A DNA stretch of 64,000 bases from Spisula solida (Eukaryota; Mollusca; Bivalvia; Venerida; Mactridae): positions 2,812,501 to 2,876,500 of the forward strand of contig OX365952.1 in assembly GCA_947247005.1 (NCBI GenBank). The letters are read 5' to 3'. Shown here piece after piece: positions 1 through 12,424 of this stretch. Below the pieces are notes generated by a model. The model had not been told where the DNA came from, made no database searches, and saw nothing but the letters and a program-made list of their open reading frames with translations. Position 1 is the stretch's first letter, and every line of letters begins with the position of its first letter. Position numbers and translations under genes: made by a program.

Positions 1-184
1 TCGGGCACATTGTGTTCTACTGTGACATTACGTTTATCGACATATAGAGGAGTTGTCAGTAGTTTGTGATTGACTCGAGGCAGTGCTTGGAATAAACCGT
101 GATGAACATAAAGACATACATGTATCAGATATGGTTTCAGAACAGTTAATGCAAAATTCGTATATATGACAACTGGGACAGCAG

Positions 185-484
185 GCAAATTTGTATTCTA
201 TGCGTGACTAGTCCACGTTTATATCATGCTGTCCCCATTCGAACAATGAGGCTAATGGGTTACAGCATGTTGCAGAAACAATCCCCAGAAAATACCAACT
301 TGATAAAATACTTTGTAATAAAGCGACCAGATGCCACAGTATCTGTTTTGAATGATCATATGATCACGAGGGATATGGATGCCGCTAGAATATATATCAA
401 CTGCGAACACAAAGACTACAAACCCGCGTTTGACAGAAGGGTTGTAAGACACTTATGTTTATCTCACCCGTCCGGTTATTGAGC
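185..484 (+). CDS. Candidate 3'-terminal coding exon, unidentified protein
   Basis: A reading frame stays open from a possible acceptor (GGGACAGCAG, ending at 184) to a TGA near 480, about 98 codons. Its composition looks protein-like: mixed charged and hydrophobic residues with no simple repeat, including the stretches RTMRLMGYSM and AARIYINCEHKDY. An AATAAA signal lies at 694-699, about 210 bp after the stop, as expected for a last exon with a 3' UTR. The frame is closed just upstream by a TAA at 147-149, so an intron upstream is required if this is coding. I do not recognise the family. The upstream exons lie outside the window or are not visible. A chance ORF is possible. Confidence 0.3.
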
Positions 485-693
485 ATTATGATTTACAAGA
501 CATATTTTGTATTAGTTGTATTATTTTCCTTCGCTATAATATATATTCGTATCATTATGCACCGTGTGCGTATTATCGTAGTATGCATGTAATTGTGTAC
601 AATGCTGCGACTAGTTTACGACGTGTTTTTATTTAATATGTGATTGAATATTTCCTCAATGCATGCATATCTATGTATGGGCAAATGATTGTA

Positions 694-699
694 AATAAA
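694..699 (+). promoter_or_regulatory. Possible polyadenylation signal AATAAA
   Basis: Canonical hexamer about 210 bp downstream of the stop of the candidate terminal exon at 185-484. In AT-rich DNA the hexamer alone is weak evidence. Confidence 0.25.
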
Positions 700-719
700 G
701 CGTACATTATGTAAATGAA

Positions 720-1379
720 GCACATTGATTTTCATATAAAGACACATTTCAGTGTGACGTCACAAGCACCCTGTAACTGTTTACCTGTTCGGATGGCAGA
801 CATTTTGTTTTTTAAATAGCTTTTTCATTTTTTGGCGGAATGTCAATATATTTATATCCATGGAAAGCGCTTGTCTTTCATATTTTAAAAATGATATCGA
901 TTTAATAGTTTAACAGTTCAAATAACGAATTTAATTAACCAAAATTATTCATCTGGTTCATCACCAACATATGTCAAGTTTAAATAGTTAATCAAAATAT
1001 GAATTTTGAGCTTTCCACAGATATAAGACACTTGTAAATTGTACCAAAAATAAATTAGTAGTCTCAAATATAAGATTTCTAGTCTTAAGACAATATCAAC
1101 CATATATTTTCCTGCCATACACATAAAATCAATAATCCAAATCTTTATGATATCTTGTTACTATTATTAGAACATAAAACATAATATGAAATGTGCCTAT
1201 AAAGGAAATGCACAATCAAACTTAAGCACGCCATAAGCTGTATACATTAATATATCAATACAGACTGCACATCTATTCACACTTTTATCAGATAAGGACA
1301 TCAGGCAACATTTTAGCAAAGCAAAATAATAGCGTTGTATGCCTATTCAAGTATATTACTCAATAGCTGTAATGGTTTA
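720..1379. other. AT-rich stretch, no gene seen
   Basis: No coding frame, repeat boundary or RNA gene was recognised. A CRE-type palindrome TGACGTCA lies at 755-762. Confidence 0.5.
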
Positions 1380-1660
1380 GATACAACCATTATATCAAGC
1401 ACGAGTTTTTGCACTCGCACTTGGGTACTTTGAATGTTCACTACAAACCAGGTTACCTAGTCTGGCCAGCAACCGTTTTAACATTAGGTCAGAGATGTAT
1501 AGAATAACTATTAGATATTGGCTCATCAGTAGATGTTCAATTGTACCGTATGCTGAGCAATCAGCTGTTATGTTGTTGGTAGCTGATCGCTCGTGTAGGG
1601 TTCTAGGTGGACGTTCAATACACCACATTGCAAACTTCCACAGTATGAAATATTACGTTT
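1380..1660. other. Open on both strands, unidentified coding-like segment
   Basis: The + strand is open for about 94 codons after a TAG near 1378, and the - strand is open for 77 codons over 1395-1628. Composition is less AT-rich than the flanks. No domain was recognised on either strand, and no convincing splice sites bound it. It could be a decayed exon or a mobile-element fragment. Confidence 0.15.
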
Positions 1661-1950
1661 AATTTACTATTAAACATAACTTAAATTTAATTATATTCGG
1701 AATTTAAATACATTTAATCAGAAAAAAGTAGCTATTAAATTCCACATTTAAGTTAAGTTTAATACTGCATTTAAGTCGAATTATTCCTACATGTTAAAGT
1801 CACATTTAAGTTGCATTTAAAGGTGATTAAATAAAGAATGTAAATGGGATTAAATGCACGTTTATGCAATATAAGCGCAAACTTAAATGCGATTAAAGTT
1901 TAACTTAAATTTGAAATTTAAGTTGCATTTAAAGGTGATTAAATATCTTT
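1640..1950. repeat. TTTAAG-rich low-complexity block with an exact 30-bp direct repeat
   Basis: The block is built from variants of ATTTAAGTT / AACTTAAAT. A 30-bp sequence at 1804-1833 recurs exactly at 1916-1945, and the second copy overlaps a perfect 21-bp palindrome at 1903-1923 centred on a G. It is probably a decayed foldback or satellite-like element. Confidence 0.6.
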
Positions 1951-2369
1951 TTTTGTTTTTAATGAAATTTATTCAGCACATATTGTACAAATAAGACAAC
2001 AAACCGCTCAGTAGTTGAGCAGTAAGCAATACAAATGATTCCTTGTGCGATTTATAAAGTATAACCATATGTTTTTATGTTAGCTATATGTTCTGCTTTT
2101 TATTTCAATGTTCATGAGCAAATATGAAGTAGAATTTAAAGATGTTACACATACACTAGTTCACTATGAAACTACTTAACGGTATACTTTGTATTTAAAG
2201 TATATTTAACGGCAAGGAAAAGATATATACAAATTTTACTAATATTTTTATTCAAGGGAGGTAATAAAACAATTATGGAAATTCTTCTAATTTTAAAATT
2301 TGTGAAATATATTTGGAGATCTACATGTAAACTAAACGCAAATCTAGTTGGATGCCTGTACTAGTATTA

Positions 2370-2573
2370 CTTGTGATTATATAAATAAATAAAATTTAGT
2401 TAATATACGGAAAATAAATCGACTTAAATATGGACGTTTTTGTGAAATTCCAAATAAACGGAAGATAATATAGTGTTATTTGCGATTAAATTTACAAATA
2501 AATTTAGTTAATATACGGAAAATAAATCGACTTAAATTTGACGTTTTTGTGAAATTCCAAATAAAAGTAATTT
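2370..2573. repeat. Two tandem copies of a 108-bp unit
   Basis: The motif ATTTAGTTAATATACGGAAA occurs at 2394 and again at 2502. Similarity continues through ATAAATCGACTTAAAT and GACGTTTTTGTGAAATTCCA in both copies. Only small differences separate the copies, so the duplication is fairly recent. No coding content. Confidence 0.8.
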
Positions 2574-2593
2574 TAATAAAATATTATGTGCAC

Positions 2594-2890
2594 TTAAATC
2601 CGTTTTTTCATGCTGTGTTCGCTATTTGGGAAATCATTTGAACATTTTGACCCGCGACTACACATACATGTTTGACTCTGATCTGTTAAACATCTGCTGA
2701 AATTCTGATTCAAACCTCGATATTCTTTTTTTGTTATTAATTTATTTCGTTGCTGATATAACACATGGTAAACATAAACACAAACAAGGCATAACATGTA
2801 TACAAATGGATGCAAAGCACACATTACACAAAGAATAAATAAGATCTTATAGTGTGCCCAGGATAACGTGAACTTTGTTATATTCCGCAA
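2594..2890 (-). other. Minus-strand ORF with one strong hydrophobic segment, unidentified
   Basis: A 98-codon frame beginning at a TTG has a hydrophobic stretch at about residues 15-45, possibly a membrane segment, followed by a polar tail with four cysteines. No upstream acceptor or homologous family was recognised. It could be an exon of a membrane protein or chance in AT-rich DNA. Confidence 0.12.
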
Positions 2891-2899
2891 AGGAGGATT

Positions 2900-3680
2900 A
2901 ATCAGACGTGTACGGTTTATCAGTGATGTTTTGAGTACAATACTTAACTTATCTGTTTACTCTAGTAATTTGTAAAACCAATTTTGCAACAGATGACCAA
3001 ACCTCGATATTCTGGTAAACTGTAAAATAATTAGTTTTGCAGGTATTTAATTTCGCGAAAATTGGTAAAATCGTAATTTGGTGGTTTCTTAAATTCATAG
3101 ATTTACAATATTGAAAGAAAAACCACCTATTGTTACGGGGTTGTTTAAGGTTATTTATTCAAGGGGATTTAATTTCGTGATCGAGTTCATCTGTGAAATT
3201 AACAATTTATTGACAATTAATCGACTGCGAATATTAATAAAGTTACAGTATAATATGCTTGATAATCACATACGGGTAGTTAATGAGGCATTATGAGTAC
3301 ATGGGCGTAGATTGTGATATAGATTCTTGATAATATACATACAATCTCCGTATTTTAAATGATATAAATGTTTTACGACCTGATAATACACTTCTTCAAA
3401 ATCCTTGCATCGATTAATAATGGATTAGAAAACATCTGCGAGAACCAAGTTCATTTTAATTATGAGTGTATAAAAACTGCACCAAGTTTAAAGATGTAGG
3501 TTAACTACGTAATACGTAAGAAGACAATAAAAACAACTTATAATGCAAATATGTACTTCTCGTCCGATATCAGTTTCAACAAATGGTAGTTCGAAGACCA
3601 TTCTTAAGCTATGAATGTACATGTACTTAACAAATAAATTAAAGTAATTAAAATTGTATCACATTTTAGAATTATATTCC
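2900..3680. other. AT-rich stretch, no gene seen
   Basis: Only short unconvincing frames, such as 3111-3296. No repeat boundaries were recognised. Confidence 0.45.
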
Positions 3681-3686
3681 GTTTTG

Positions 3687-3965
3687 TATAAAACATATTT
3701 AAATCGTGAATTTTAGCTTTTAGAGAAATTTAGCTACTGTTCTTAACCACTGACCGCTCGTTTTCTCAATATGGGTACTCTTCAGTAATTTGTCGCCATA
3801 GCAACGACAGAAGATATTCTAACCTGATTCATGAGAACACAAATCTAAGACATAGTTCTATATTATCCAAGAACTTGACTTTTTCTCATTTAACTTATTA
3901 CATAAATACTAATACAATGCCACTAAGCCCGGTTTTCCTGGAGAACGGCTCGTGTATATATTATA
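3687..3965 (+). mobile_element. Fragment of TIR element, right-end orientation
   Basis: This copy resembles the reverse complement of 35575-35795 over about 220-270 bp and ends in the terminal motif CACTAAGCCCGGTTTTCCTG (from about 3921). The same terminus is found at 35575 (inverted), 37589 and 58630 (inverted). The opposite TIR is not visible upstream, so this copy looks truncated. It serves as an unoccupied paralogous site for the element inserted at 35792. Confidence 0.7.
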
Positions 3966-4019
3966 TAAAAACATTGAGATATACATATATTATGGAGTCT
4001 CGTTAGGACAAACTATACT

Positions 4020-5000
4020 TTCTCTCCCCTTACGGCGATGCAAGATGGTAAAATGATGAAGGCTCGAAGCTGAAAACACGAAGGCACTATGGTAAAAACG
4101 CGACTTAGTCATCATCGTTCATCGTGCATGATTACCAGAAGAGGTTGATACGAGCATTAACAATATATCCAAGTATTATTATGTGAAATTAGCTAATGTT
4201 TCACATACGGGCAGTGTAGTTTTGTTGCTTCGGTGTTCATTAGACCTTTTTCAGATTTTGCCAGTAATGTGAAAAGTTAAAACTGCTTTCTAAAGATACT
4301 TATCATGTCGTGTTCAGTACTGAAACAACTGACTTGGTTCCATAATGAAAATAAAACACAGGAATTCCGCAATTCATGGTTGCGTATTGCCAGGTCACAA
4401 CTTTCTCTTCAATGCTTGTTCACATTTAACATGATTTCCAAAAGAATGTTATTGAGCGTATCATCCACAATGAGCCAACCAATAAAAATGACTAAACAAC
4501 GCGTCGCGTAGCTACCATGTGCAGTATTGTTTAATTATAGTGAAAAAAGAAACCCTCGCTTCAAGTACAAGTCTCAAGGACAACCACAAGAATGTACAAG
4601 AAAAACTAAAAGTAAACAATCCCAAATACACGACAATCTTCTAAAGATAACATGCCGCCTTTAACAAATTAGAAGTCGTGCAGTCTCAAATAACCGGGAC
4701 AAGAGTAAGCAGCCAAGACCCAATCACAAGGACGATCACACACCACAATTACAACCTTGAACCTACACAGCAACACCCAACAGAAACTTATACATGGTTT
4801 TTGAAAGAAATTGAGCAGCCTTATGCTGGACTAATTATTTGCAAAGGGGCACTATACAATCAAGTTTAACACAGATTAATAAATTGGTACAATACATTCA
4901 ATTTGGTACATGTTGGAAACAACTAATTCACCAATCTAGTTCAACAATATGCCGTTTATAATTTTCAAGATATTTCCTGCTTAGTTTAAGTAATCAGCTT
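4020..5000. other. No gene; possible decayed simple-repeat island at 4030-4140
   Basis: Around 4030-4110 the phrases GATGCAAGATGGTAAAATGA and GGCACTATGGTAAAAACGCG resemble a degenerate quasi-tandem motif. The rest holds only short chance ORFs (4305-4511, 4678-4869). Confidence 0.35.
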
Positions 5001-5014
5001 TTAATGTTATGCAC

Positions 5015-5578
5015 TATTCTAACACGATCTGCGGATTGATCTATAGAGCAAACCAGAGCAAGTATTATTACCGCAATAAAACATGCCTATCAAATTGGCT
5101 GTTACTATTTACGCCCCGTATCACGTGACATATTTATGAATGAATGAATGAACGTAAACTTTATAGTAAAAACTTCAACGCGTCGCCAACAAGGCAAGTT
5201 GCACGATTATCCAATGTTACAGCTGTGACGCATCTATTTTAGAAACTCCAATATACTCTCGAAACTAAGTTTCATAAAAACTTCTGACAAACAATTCATT
5301 TATATTTTTCATTTCATGAAATAGATACCCTATACTCGTGTTATTAAAATTGTTTCAATGTTTAAAATGTGTTATTTCCCTCTGAAAATTACGAAGGTCG
5401 TTTTTATAAACGAGAGAGGTAATTGTACCAGCCAATAAGCCACTCAATTCCAGCGTGGAATTATGTTCAATGTCAAATGGGTGAAAATGTAATGCGCGCA
5501 GTTAGATAGTACCGGATATTATCGTATTTAGAATCGAAATAAAACTCTGTTCTTGTACATTGTCCGTGAATAAAACAC
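5015..5578 (+). repeat. Interspersed repeat, copy 1 of 2 (about 560 bp)
   Basis: Direct-orientation similarity to 33949-34503 over almost the whole length, roughly 85-90% by eye. It starts at ATTCTAACACGATCTGCGGA and ends at GGTGAATAAAACA / CGTGAATAAAACA. No ORF and no obvious TIRs. It includes a short (TGAA)n stretch near 5142. Possibly a non-autonomous transposon or LINE fragment. Confidence 0.8.
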
Positions 5579-5984
5579 GGGCACTCGTTCGGATGCAGAA
5601 AATTAAATAAAATACGCGAACATATATTAATTTCTTAATTCGTGTTTCAATAAGCCATACATTCATTCGTACATGATTAGTAATTTTGGGGGTTTATATT
5701 TTAATGTTGAGTTCAAACAGATATCGTTAGATTAACAACACTATGTAACATCTATCTTATATTAACACTCCGCTTTATATCAAACAAACCCTAACAGGCA
5801 AGCCACTTGTATAATTCATCTAAATATGTATAATTAATGTACTTTAATTTGTCAGTCTTTTTTCCTGACCGCTAGATTGATCGCTTTCGCCGATAGAAGG
5901 ACTTTAAAATCATTGAGCAGAATTGTTCACCATGCCGGTTTTTGACAGCTGAAAATTGGTCTTAAGGTATCTGGTTAAATTAAT

Positions 5985-6090
5985 TTTCTCGTTCAGTTGT
6001 GTGTTGGCATTGTACAGTATAAACAAGTTTTTATATTTTCCGTGCTCCGCTGTTTAGTAGGGTGCTGCTTTTCCTGTCCGATTTGAATGT
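5985..6090 (+). repeat. Dispersed TGAGTGCTGCCTTCCCTGTC family, copy
   Basis: Contains TTCTCGTTCAG, a GGCATTGT segment, GTGCTCCGCTGTTTAG and GTGCTGCTTTTCCTGTCCGA in the family order seen best at 49070-49240. Diverged. Confidence 0.65.
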
Positions 6091-6764
6091 TTCCTAGATT
6101 GTATTGATAGTAATATGGTCATGCTGTATATTGAACAAAATTTTGAAAAGTTAAATTTCTATTGGAGTATGAAAATTCCATATGACATCAAGCATTCGGT
6201 TGTAATTGTGACGGATATAATGAAACACCCTGTATAGTCACCTTGTACAGAATTAACCATATGTCACCGTGATATTAGATAAACGCTGTCGGATATTAAA
6301 TAATCCACGAATGGACCGAGTAGGTCACGCGACGGATTATAGTTTATTGTCGTTTTATTAGTGAATCAATTTGAATCTTATTCAACTGCGCATGTTATGC
6401 CACCGGTTGAAGTGGGCAGGAATATAATATGTGCATATACTCAAGTGCTTTGCGTTTGTTGGATTTGAATTGTCGTGATAAGGGCAAATAGGACAACGCA
6501 ACACTTCCTCTTGATGTCAATTATTTCCATTCCAATGTCATGATTTATATTTTAAAAACTATTTGTCTGGATCAAACAAGACAACATTTAGATTCATTAG
6601 ATGAGGGACATGTCATTCGGTGAGATAACACGAGAGTTTATGGTTTATTCATTTCTATTATGCAGTGTTATCTATAAGACGATGCCACCACACTGCAACG
6701 TTTAGAACTATAACAGTTTTGCTTGGTTCTTTATGCAATTAGGTTCAGTGGTCAACAGTGCATG

Positions 6765-6835
6765 ACTGTCTGTCGAGTGCTGACTTCCCTGTCAGATTTG
6801 TTTTTATCTTTTGCCATTTTCTGTAACAAGTTGTT
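6765..6835 (+). repeat. Dispersed TGAGTGCTGCCTTCCCTGTC family, partial copy
   Basis: GAGTGCTGACTTCCCTGTCA followed by TTTTTATCTTTTGCCA, which is the 3' half of the family consensus. Confidence 0.6.
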
Positions 6836-7824
6836 TAGTTGGTAACTTTTTGTTACTGATAATGCTTTGCCCCTGCTATTTGTAAAAATATTGTTAAGGT
6901 TCTAAATGCTGATCTGGACTGGTATTTATACAGCAAACTATAGAATAATGTTTTCATATAAGAATTACAACCACTCTTTATTTTAAAAATGCTTGAAAAC
7001 TACTTGAAAAAATAAAATCTTGACGTTTTTGTTTAGCAGTTACACGTAAGGAAAATGTATGAAAATTTAGGTTTTCTACAAACATGCTTCGTGAATACCC
7101 ATGGGTACTGTTTTATCAAAGCATTTGCCTTAGCGTAACTCTAAATGTTCCGTACATATGGCGTACGCCGATAATACATATATGATCACAAATGCGTTTT
7201 ATTTAGATTTTCTTTTTCATTTTCTGTCGTATATATTAGAGCATTTCAACGCAAAGCAAAGTGAGAACGGTCGTAAGATAGCAAATATGAACGTAGCGAG
7301 GAGAAATTGACACGCATTGTAGATTTTTCATTCTCGTTCACCAGAGATTCTTCGTCCGAAACATAATCTGGAGAACTAGCCGCTGATGTATGAGGATGGT
7401 TTTTATAGACTAGACTGGGATATGTAACAAAACATGTTTAATCATAACATAAAATGTGTGCAGATAATTACTGTCTGCAACTTGGAATGATTCCATCAAT
7501 CTTATTATTTTTACATCATGTTTCAGACTTCTCTAACACAGGTTTGAATGAATTAAATACTTAATGGTTTCACGGCTTGATAAGATTAATGTTGAACCTA
7601 TCTGTCATGTTCACACTTTTAGACTTAACATCACTCTATAACTTACGATTTTATACATTAATCCTGAAAGATTGACATGTAATTTGCAGATAATTATAAT
7701 CTGCAGACTCGTTAAAACCAATATATGGACTTTCATTAAATTTTCTAATTTGTTCACCTCGTAGTTTAACACATTATTTTGTGATGCATACGACGCAATA
7801 TAACAATACGTCTAGTGAAAAGAT

Positions 7825-7945
7825 AATAGACAGTCGGACAGGGAAGGCAGCACTCAACTTCACCAGCCGATCACAGAAAATATAAAATAACATCAAATAC
7901 GACAATTAAACGACACAATGCCCAACACATAAATGAAGTTGAAAA
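7825..7945 (-). repeat. Dispersed TGAGTGCTGCCTTCCCTGTC family, minus-strand copy
   Basis: The + strand reads AGTCGGACAGGGAAGGCAGC then ACTCAACTTCACCAG and ends with CAATGCCCAACACA, the inverse of the family order. About 120 bp are preserved. Confidence 0.7.
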
Positions 7946-8190
7946 TGAACTGTACCACTAAGCCCCAGTCCCAGCTGTCAACAAGCTTAAGTTTATTTAA
8001 AATTGGTCGGTAGCGTTTCCATGACCCTTACACTATTATAAAGACCGGAGATAATATTTTGACAAATATGATAAGCATCACATATACAAAAACTTTCCGT
8101 AATTTGACATAAAGTTCGTTCGTCACAGATGCTCTACTAAATTACACTAAACCACGAACGACAAACGAAACATGTGTCTGTTATTACGTT

Positions 8191-8214
8191 CACAGGTAAC
8201 TGTATCATTAATAA
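8191..8214 (+). repeat. Half of the foldback element seen at 54851-54943
   Basis: CACAGGTAACTGTATCATTA followed by ATAA matches the left arm of the hairpin element at 54851. The other arm is absent here. Confidence 0.7.
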
Positions 8215-8630
8215 GGAGTAAACAAACTCACATTTTTTAAATAATTTATAATATCTTAGAATTCATGGAGAGCGGTCAAAGCTTGCCAAACATTAGCCAA
8301 TACCAATATGGGCTACACTTATATCGTGGTAATAGTAATACTGTTTTTCGTTATTCCATTTTTCATACTAGTTGGTTTCTATACTCGAATCATCAAACAG
8401 TTAATATCCGACAAGTTAAGATCTCTGCTGTAAACACCTTACGGTCATACGAATGCTGATTTTTACAATAATACCGTTCCTTCTATCTTTGATGGCGCGC
8501 GGTTGTATAATTATGTTCGACGGTGGACCATGGTACCATGCAATGATTAAATAAATCAAGTATATTATGTATCTGTTTCTCTCGTAAATATACGGTGTAA
8601 TGTTTTAAATACAGACGAAGATCGCTTGTT

Positions 8631-9126
8631 TATGGAGCCATATAACTGCCACCACTTAACTTTAAGATTTCATGAACACTTTCGTAAAAATTATGGGATA
8701 TTTCATGAAAAAATATAATTATCGTAAAGACAGGTAAATTATCTTAACACGACATTCTGCTTGTAAGTGCTCTGAACTGACACCACATAAAGATGATGCT
8801 TTCACGAAACTAAATAAGTTGTCCATGAAAGCATAAAGATGTTTCGCGAAACGTAAAGATGTTTTGGTGAAAATAATCCACTTTCGTGAAAAGTTTCGCG
8901 AAACGTAAAAATGTCTTCGTGTAAAATAATACACTTTCGTAAAAAGTAAGTTGGTTTCTTAAAAAAGATAACAGGAATGTTGTGGCAGATCAAAGCAGTA
9001 ACTGGCAATTTTTCACGTTAATATTGCATTCATAATATTTTTCTGTTTTCATGAAACCCCTCGTTAATTTCACGAAATATTTCATGAAAATTAATATTTA
9101 TGTGGTGGCAGTTATATGGCTCCATA
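8631..9126. mobile_element. MITE with perfect 25-bp terminal inverted repeats, TA target duplication
   Basis: The first 25 bases (8631-8655) are the exact reverse complement of the last 25 (9102-9126). The outermost TA on each side can be read as the target-site duplication, giving termini beginning TGGAGCCATATAACTGCC. The 496-bp interior has no transposase. It contains a near-identical 53-bp tandem duplication (about 8838-8890 and 8891-8943) and many TTTCGTGAAA / TTTCGCGAAA palindromes. A TA duplication and short TIRs fit a Tc1/mariner- or PIF-type non-autonomous element, but the superfamily is not certain. Confidence 0.9.
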
Positions 9127-9129
9127 GTA

Positions 9130-10840
9130 TAGTGATAAGTATTATGTTATTTCGTGTTGGGTATGTCGCATTAAAAGTCCAATCATTAACATATTTTTTT
9201 ATAAAATGTATTAATGAGTATGTAGTTATTGTGTATAATTATATTATCTTATTATTAAAACATATTAAAGCAGGAGAATTGACGGCGTAAATGTATGGAT
9301 GTTTGTTTAACAATGTTAATGGTGAGTAATACATCGTTTATCATACGTTAAAATCAGTATTCACAACTTAGTCCAGCAATAATGTCCTCAAAAACCGGAT
9401 AATCATTATTACTTTAAGGAAAGCACAAAACATGGTATATACTTTGGACGTTCAAAAATAAACAGGACTATTGTCACAAAACCCGCACGGTAAAACGAAA
9501 TAAATCAAACTATACAACATCATAAATCGGAATCCTTTTGCTACATACTGTAAAAATATCAACTAAAACAAATACGTGGTCTGAGGGTTACAGGTGACTA
9601 AACAAGGTCACTAACGCTGACCCGGCGCACAAAATGACGTCACGCTATTTTACAAGGCGTTAGTGTTCCGCACAGGCCTATGCAATACGACGTTTATAGT
9701 GATATAGGGTGATGATTACATTTCAGTACCACACTAAGCCACACAAGTAAAGCGTTGGTGGGAATCGAGTGTAATTTTCCCGGATGTTACATCGAATATT
9801 TGGGCGAGAATCCGTACCATATAACGTCGGTGTTTTGAACAAGTCTCGGTATCTTACGTCACATAATTTCTTAACATTTCCTATTACTTCCCAGTCTTTC
9901 AAAGCTGAACAGTTATCACTAAAGCGTTTGTGTCATTTTAAAACTGATGAGCGACCTGCTTAACTGTTCCCAAATGTAGTTACGATAATTCCTTACGTTA
10001 CAGAGGACATAATCATCTTGCTGATGAGAGAACTTGGTGTTTGTCCGTTTTATCTTACGTCCTGGTGACGTCACTTTTGTGTCACGAAGTTGTCACTCTT
10101 GGATTTCAACTTGTGTTTATTTTAGTTCCTAACGTCCAAATGTCATCATTTTTGCAGACATCGTCCTACATGTAACATGTAATGTTACGGCGAAGTGTGA
10201 AACCAACGATATGATAGTATTAAGGATACACCCCATTACATAGTCGCCATTAATGGTAATTGGTGGGCTGCGCCGGGTGCGTGTTACCATGGTTTCATAA
10301 TCGACTATAATGAGAGGACATGAAAGTGTAACTTGATAAATCAGATATCGAATTTTTGCAATTGAATTCTGATTCCATATTATGTAATACTATTTGTATA
10401 ATATTGAAAACTGTAGCCGTGAGGGCCCCAGTCCTGTTTATTTTTTAACTTCCCACGTACCAAAACATATAACATGGGGAAACATATCTGAACATTTTTT
10501 CCATATAGAATCGGTCATTTGAAAAGACGGCCGCCAATGTTGCGAAGTTTCCTATTAATATGAATATTGTTGTTGTCTTATCGATGACATTTTCATTAAC
10601 TAAACTACTAGCATTCATACCACGTAATTTAAAAACAACGTTATTTATAAATGAATTACCAGTTTATAGTTGGGAGTCCATCAGCAAAAAAGTCGCTTAT
10701 TTTTCATGGTCCATGGCATTTTTTAGTAGAAGTGTTTCAATACCATATTTGAATTGCCCATTACCAGTTGTATATGGTTTGGGTGGATGCCACGCGCAAA
10801 ACCCTCTGTGAAGGTCTAATGAGGTCAAAGGTCAATTAAG
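9130..10840. other. No gene seen; two CRE palindromes
   Basis: TGACGTCA occurs at 9635-9642 and 10066-10073. The ORF at 10560-10811 has a hydrophobic N-terminus but no supporting splice sites or domain. No repeat boundaries found. Confidence 0.4.
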
Positions 10841-10841
10841 T

Positions 10842-10883
10842 GCATACTTCAACTTGCATACTTCAACTTGCATACTTCAACTT
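10842..10883. repeat. Short tandem repeat, 14-bp unit x3
   Basis: GCATACTTCAACTT is repeated three times in a row without mismatch. Confidence 0.9.
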
Positions 10884-12261
10884 GAAATTGCACCATATCT
10901 TGGCCAATTCTACAGGTAGAATGGTCAAAATGGTATCACAATGAAGCTAATGAATTGGTTCTTCATTTATGTAAATTATCACATTTGCAGACTCATGAAT
11001 ATTAATGAGGAAGTAAAAAAGTTGTAAATTTTCGTTAAAAAACTACTAGTATAGTTGACAAATGTATGCCATATCTTCCTTATTTCTATTATTTAAAGAT
11101 CGAAATTGTAACAAAATCATGAGCAGACATAGGGCTTTCGTTAAATGTATATTTTATAGATAAATATAATTTAATTCCACCGAGAATAACCGCCAAAGGT
11201 GGGTGGGGGTAAAGTTAAACCAAAACGTAAAAATCTCAATACAGTCAGAATCAACATTAAACACTCATTAAATATATTCCTTATATCCAAATATGATTTA
11301 TTTTGATTATGCTAATTAACTTATTTGCATATTCATGAATATTGATAATGTATTGAACATGTATGACAAATAGCGTCCACATATAGGGATCTATATCTGA
11401 GTGATAAACAAGCAGTGGCTTTTAATAATTATACAAAATGCATTACATAATATTATGTCTCATTACACAATATATGTTTGTACATGACGTTTAGAATTGT
11501 ATTATTTATTCTTATAATCATCGGCAAACCACAGTACACGTATAGTTTCTACCGTTATTATACAAATTATAACAATTCCAATCAAAGAAAACATGTAGTG
11601 CCGTCAACGTAAAATGTCGCCAGGTATATTAACTTCTTAATTAATAAGTTGGTATTTGTTAACAAACTAACGGATATACGTAAATTGTATGTTCTTTTAG
11701 TTGCATGTATAGAGTCGTATTGGCCAATTGCAGTTCATTTCTTTCGTACCCTGACTTGTCCGTACTTTCATAATGCTTATAAAGCCTTAGTTAATACAGT
11801 TTGTTGCTATTTTAATCAGTAGCAACGTGATTAGGACAGTATTGAATGCACATATGAATCATTTCCTTTTTGAACGTTTCTATTGTGACTTTACAAATCA
11901 TAAGCTTATCAATAAAGACTACACAACGTGGATTCAAACGAGGTAGAAAAAGTTGTCCGATGCGTCGAATTATATCTGCTCCTGATACTAGTATACCCAT
12001 GCCACAATCAAACGATTACATCTTGCTAATGAGTAAAACCAAAGTTGATACTCGCTAAGTTACTTTTCTTTAGTTTGCGAACAAGGTCAGAGACGTTACT
12101 AAGAAAGAACAAGCTTGTTGTAAGAGAAAGCTACCACAATGTACAGAAGACAACGACATGACGCGAAGTATGCCAAATGTCATCAAAAGATGCGAGGGTC
12201 ATGTTTATGCTTTGGGTGCTTCTAGCGAAGGATGCCTTACTTATTTATCATTCAGTTCTCT
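10884..12261. other. No confident gene
   Basis: Two overlapping 62-codon frames on opposite strands (11812-12000 minus, 11870-12058 plus) cannot be separated. Neither matches a family I recognise and no splice structure supports either. Confidence 0.35.
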
Positions 12262-12417
12262 TCATTGATTCCGTTTTTCCTCAGGTGCGGCCTCTACTGT
12301 TCTTCGCCTTGCGGTTTTCAGTCTTGTTCTTGGTCTCTTAATGCCACGAGGTATCAATTTAGACGCTTGTAGCATATACATTTCCCACGGCGTATGTCTT
12401 TGTCTAGGGGTGAACTC
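12262..12417 (-). CDS. Candidate minus-strand terminal exon, basic C-terminus
   Basis: Reading down from a possible acceptor (pyrimidine-rich, ending CTATTAG at 12418-12424 in minus sense) gives 51 codons then TGA at 12262-12264. The predicted tail is rich in Arg/Lys and Glu, including KRPRTRLKTARRRT followed by VEAAPEEKRNQ, and reads like a nuclear or ribosomal-type basic C-terminus. No domain was recognised, no upstream exon was found, and the acceptor lies at the edge of a degenerate repeat island. It could be a real last exon, a pseudogene piece or chance. Confidence 0.25.
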   Translation of the reverse strand, partial: EFTPRQRHTPWEMYMLQASKLIPRGIKRPRTRLKTARRRTVEAAPEEKRNQ

Positions 12418-12424
12418 CTAATAG

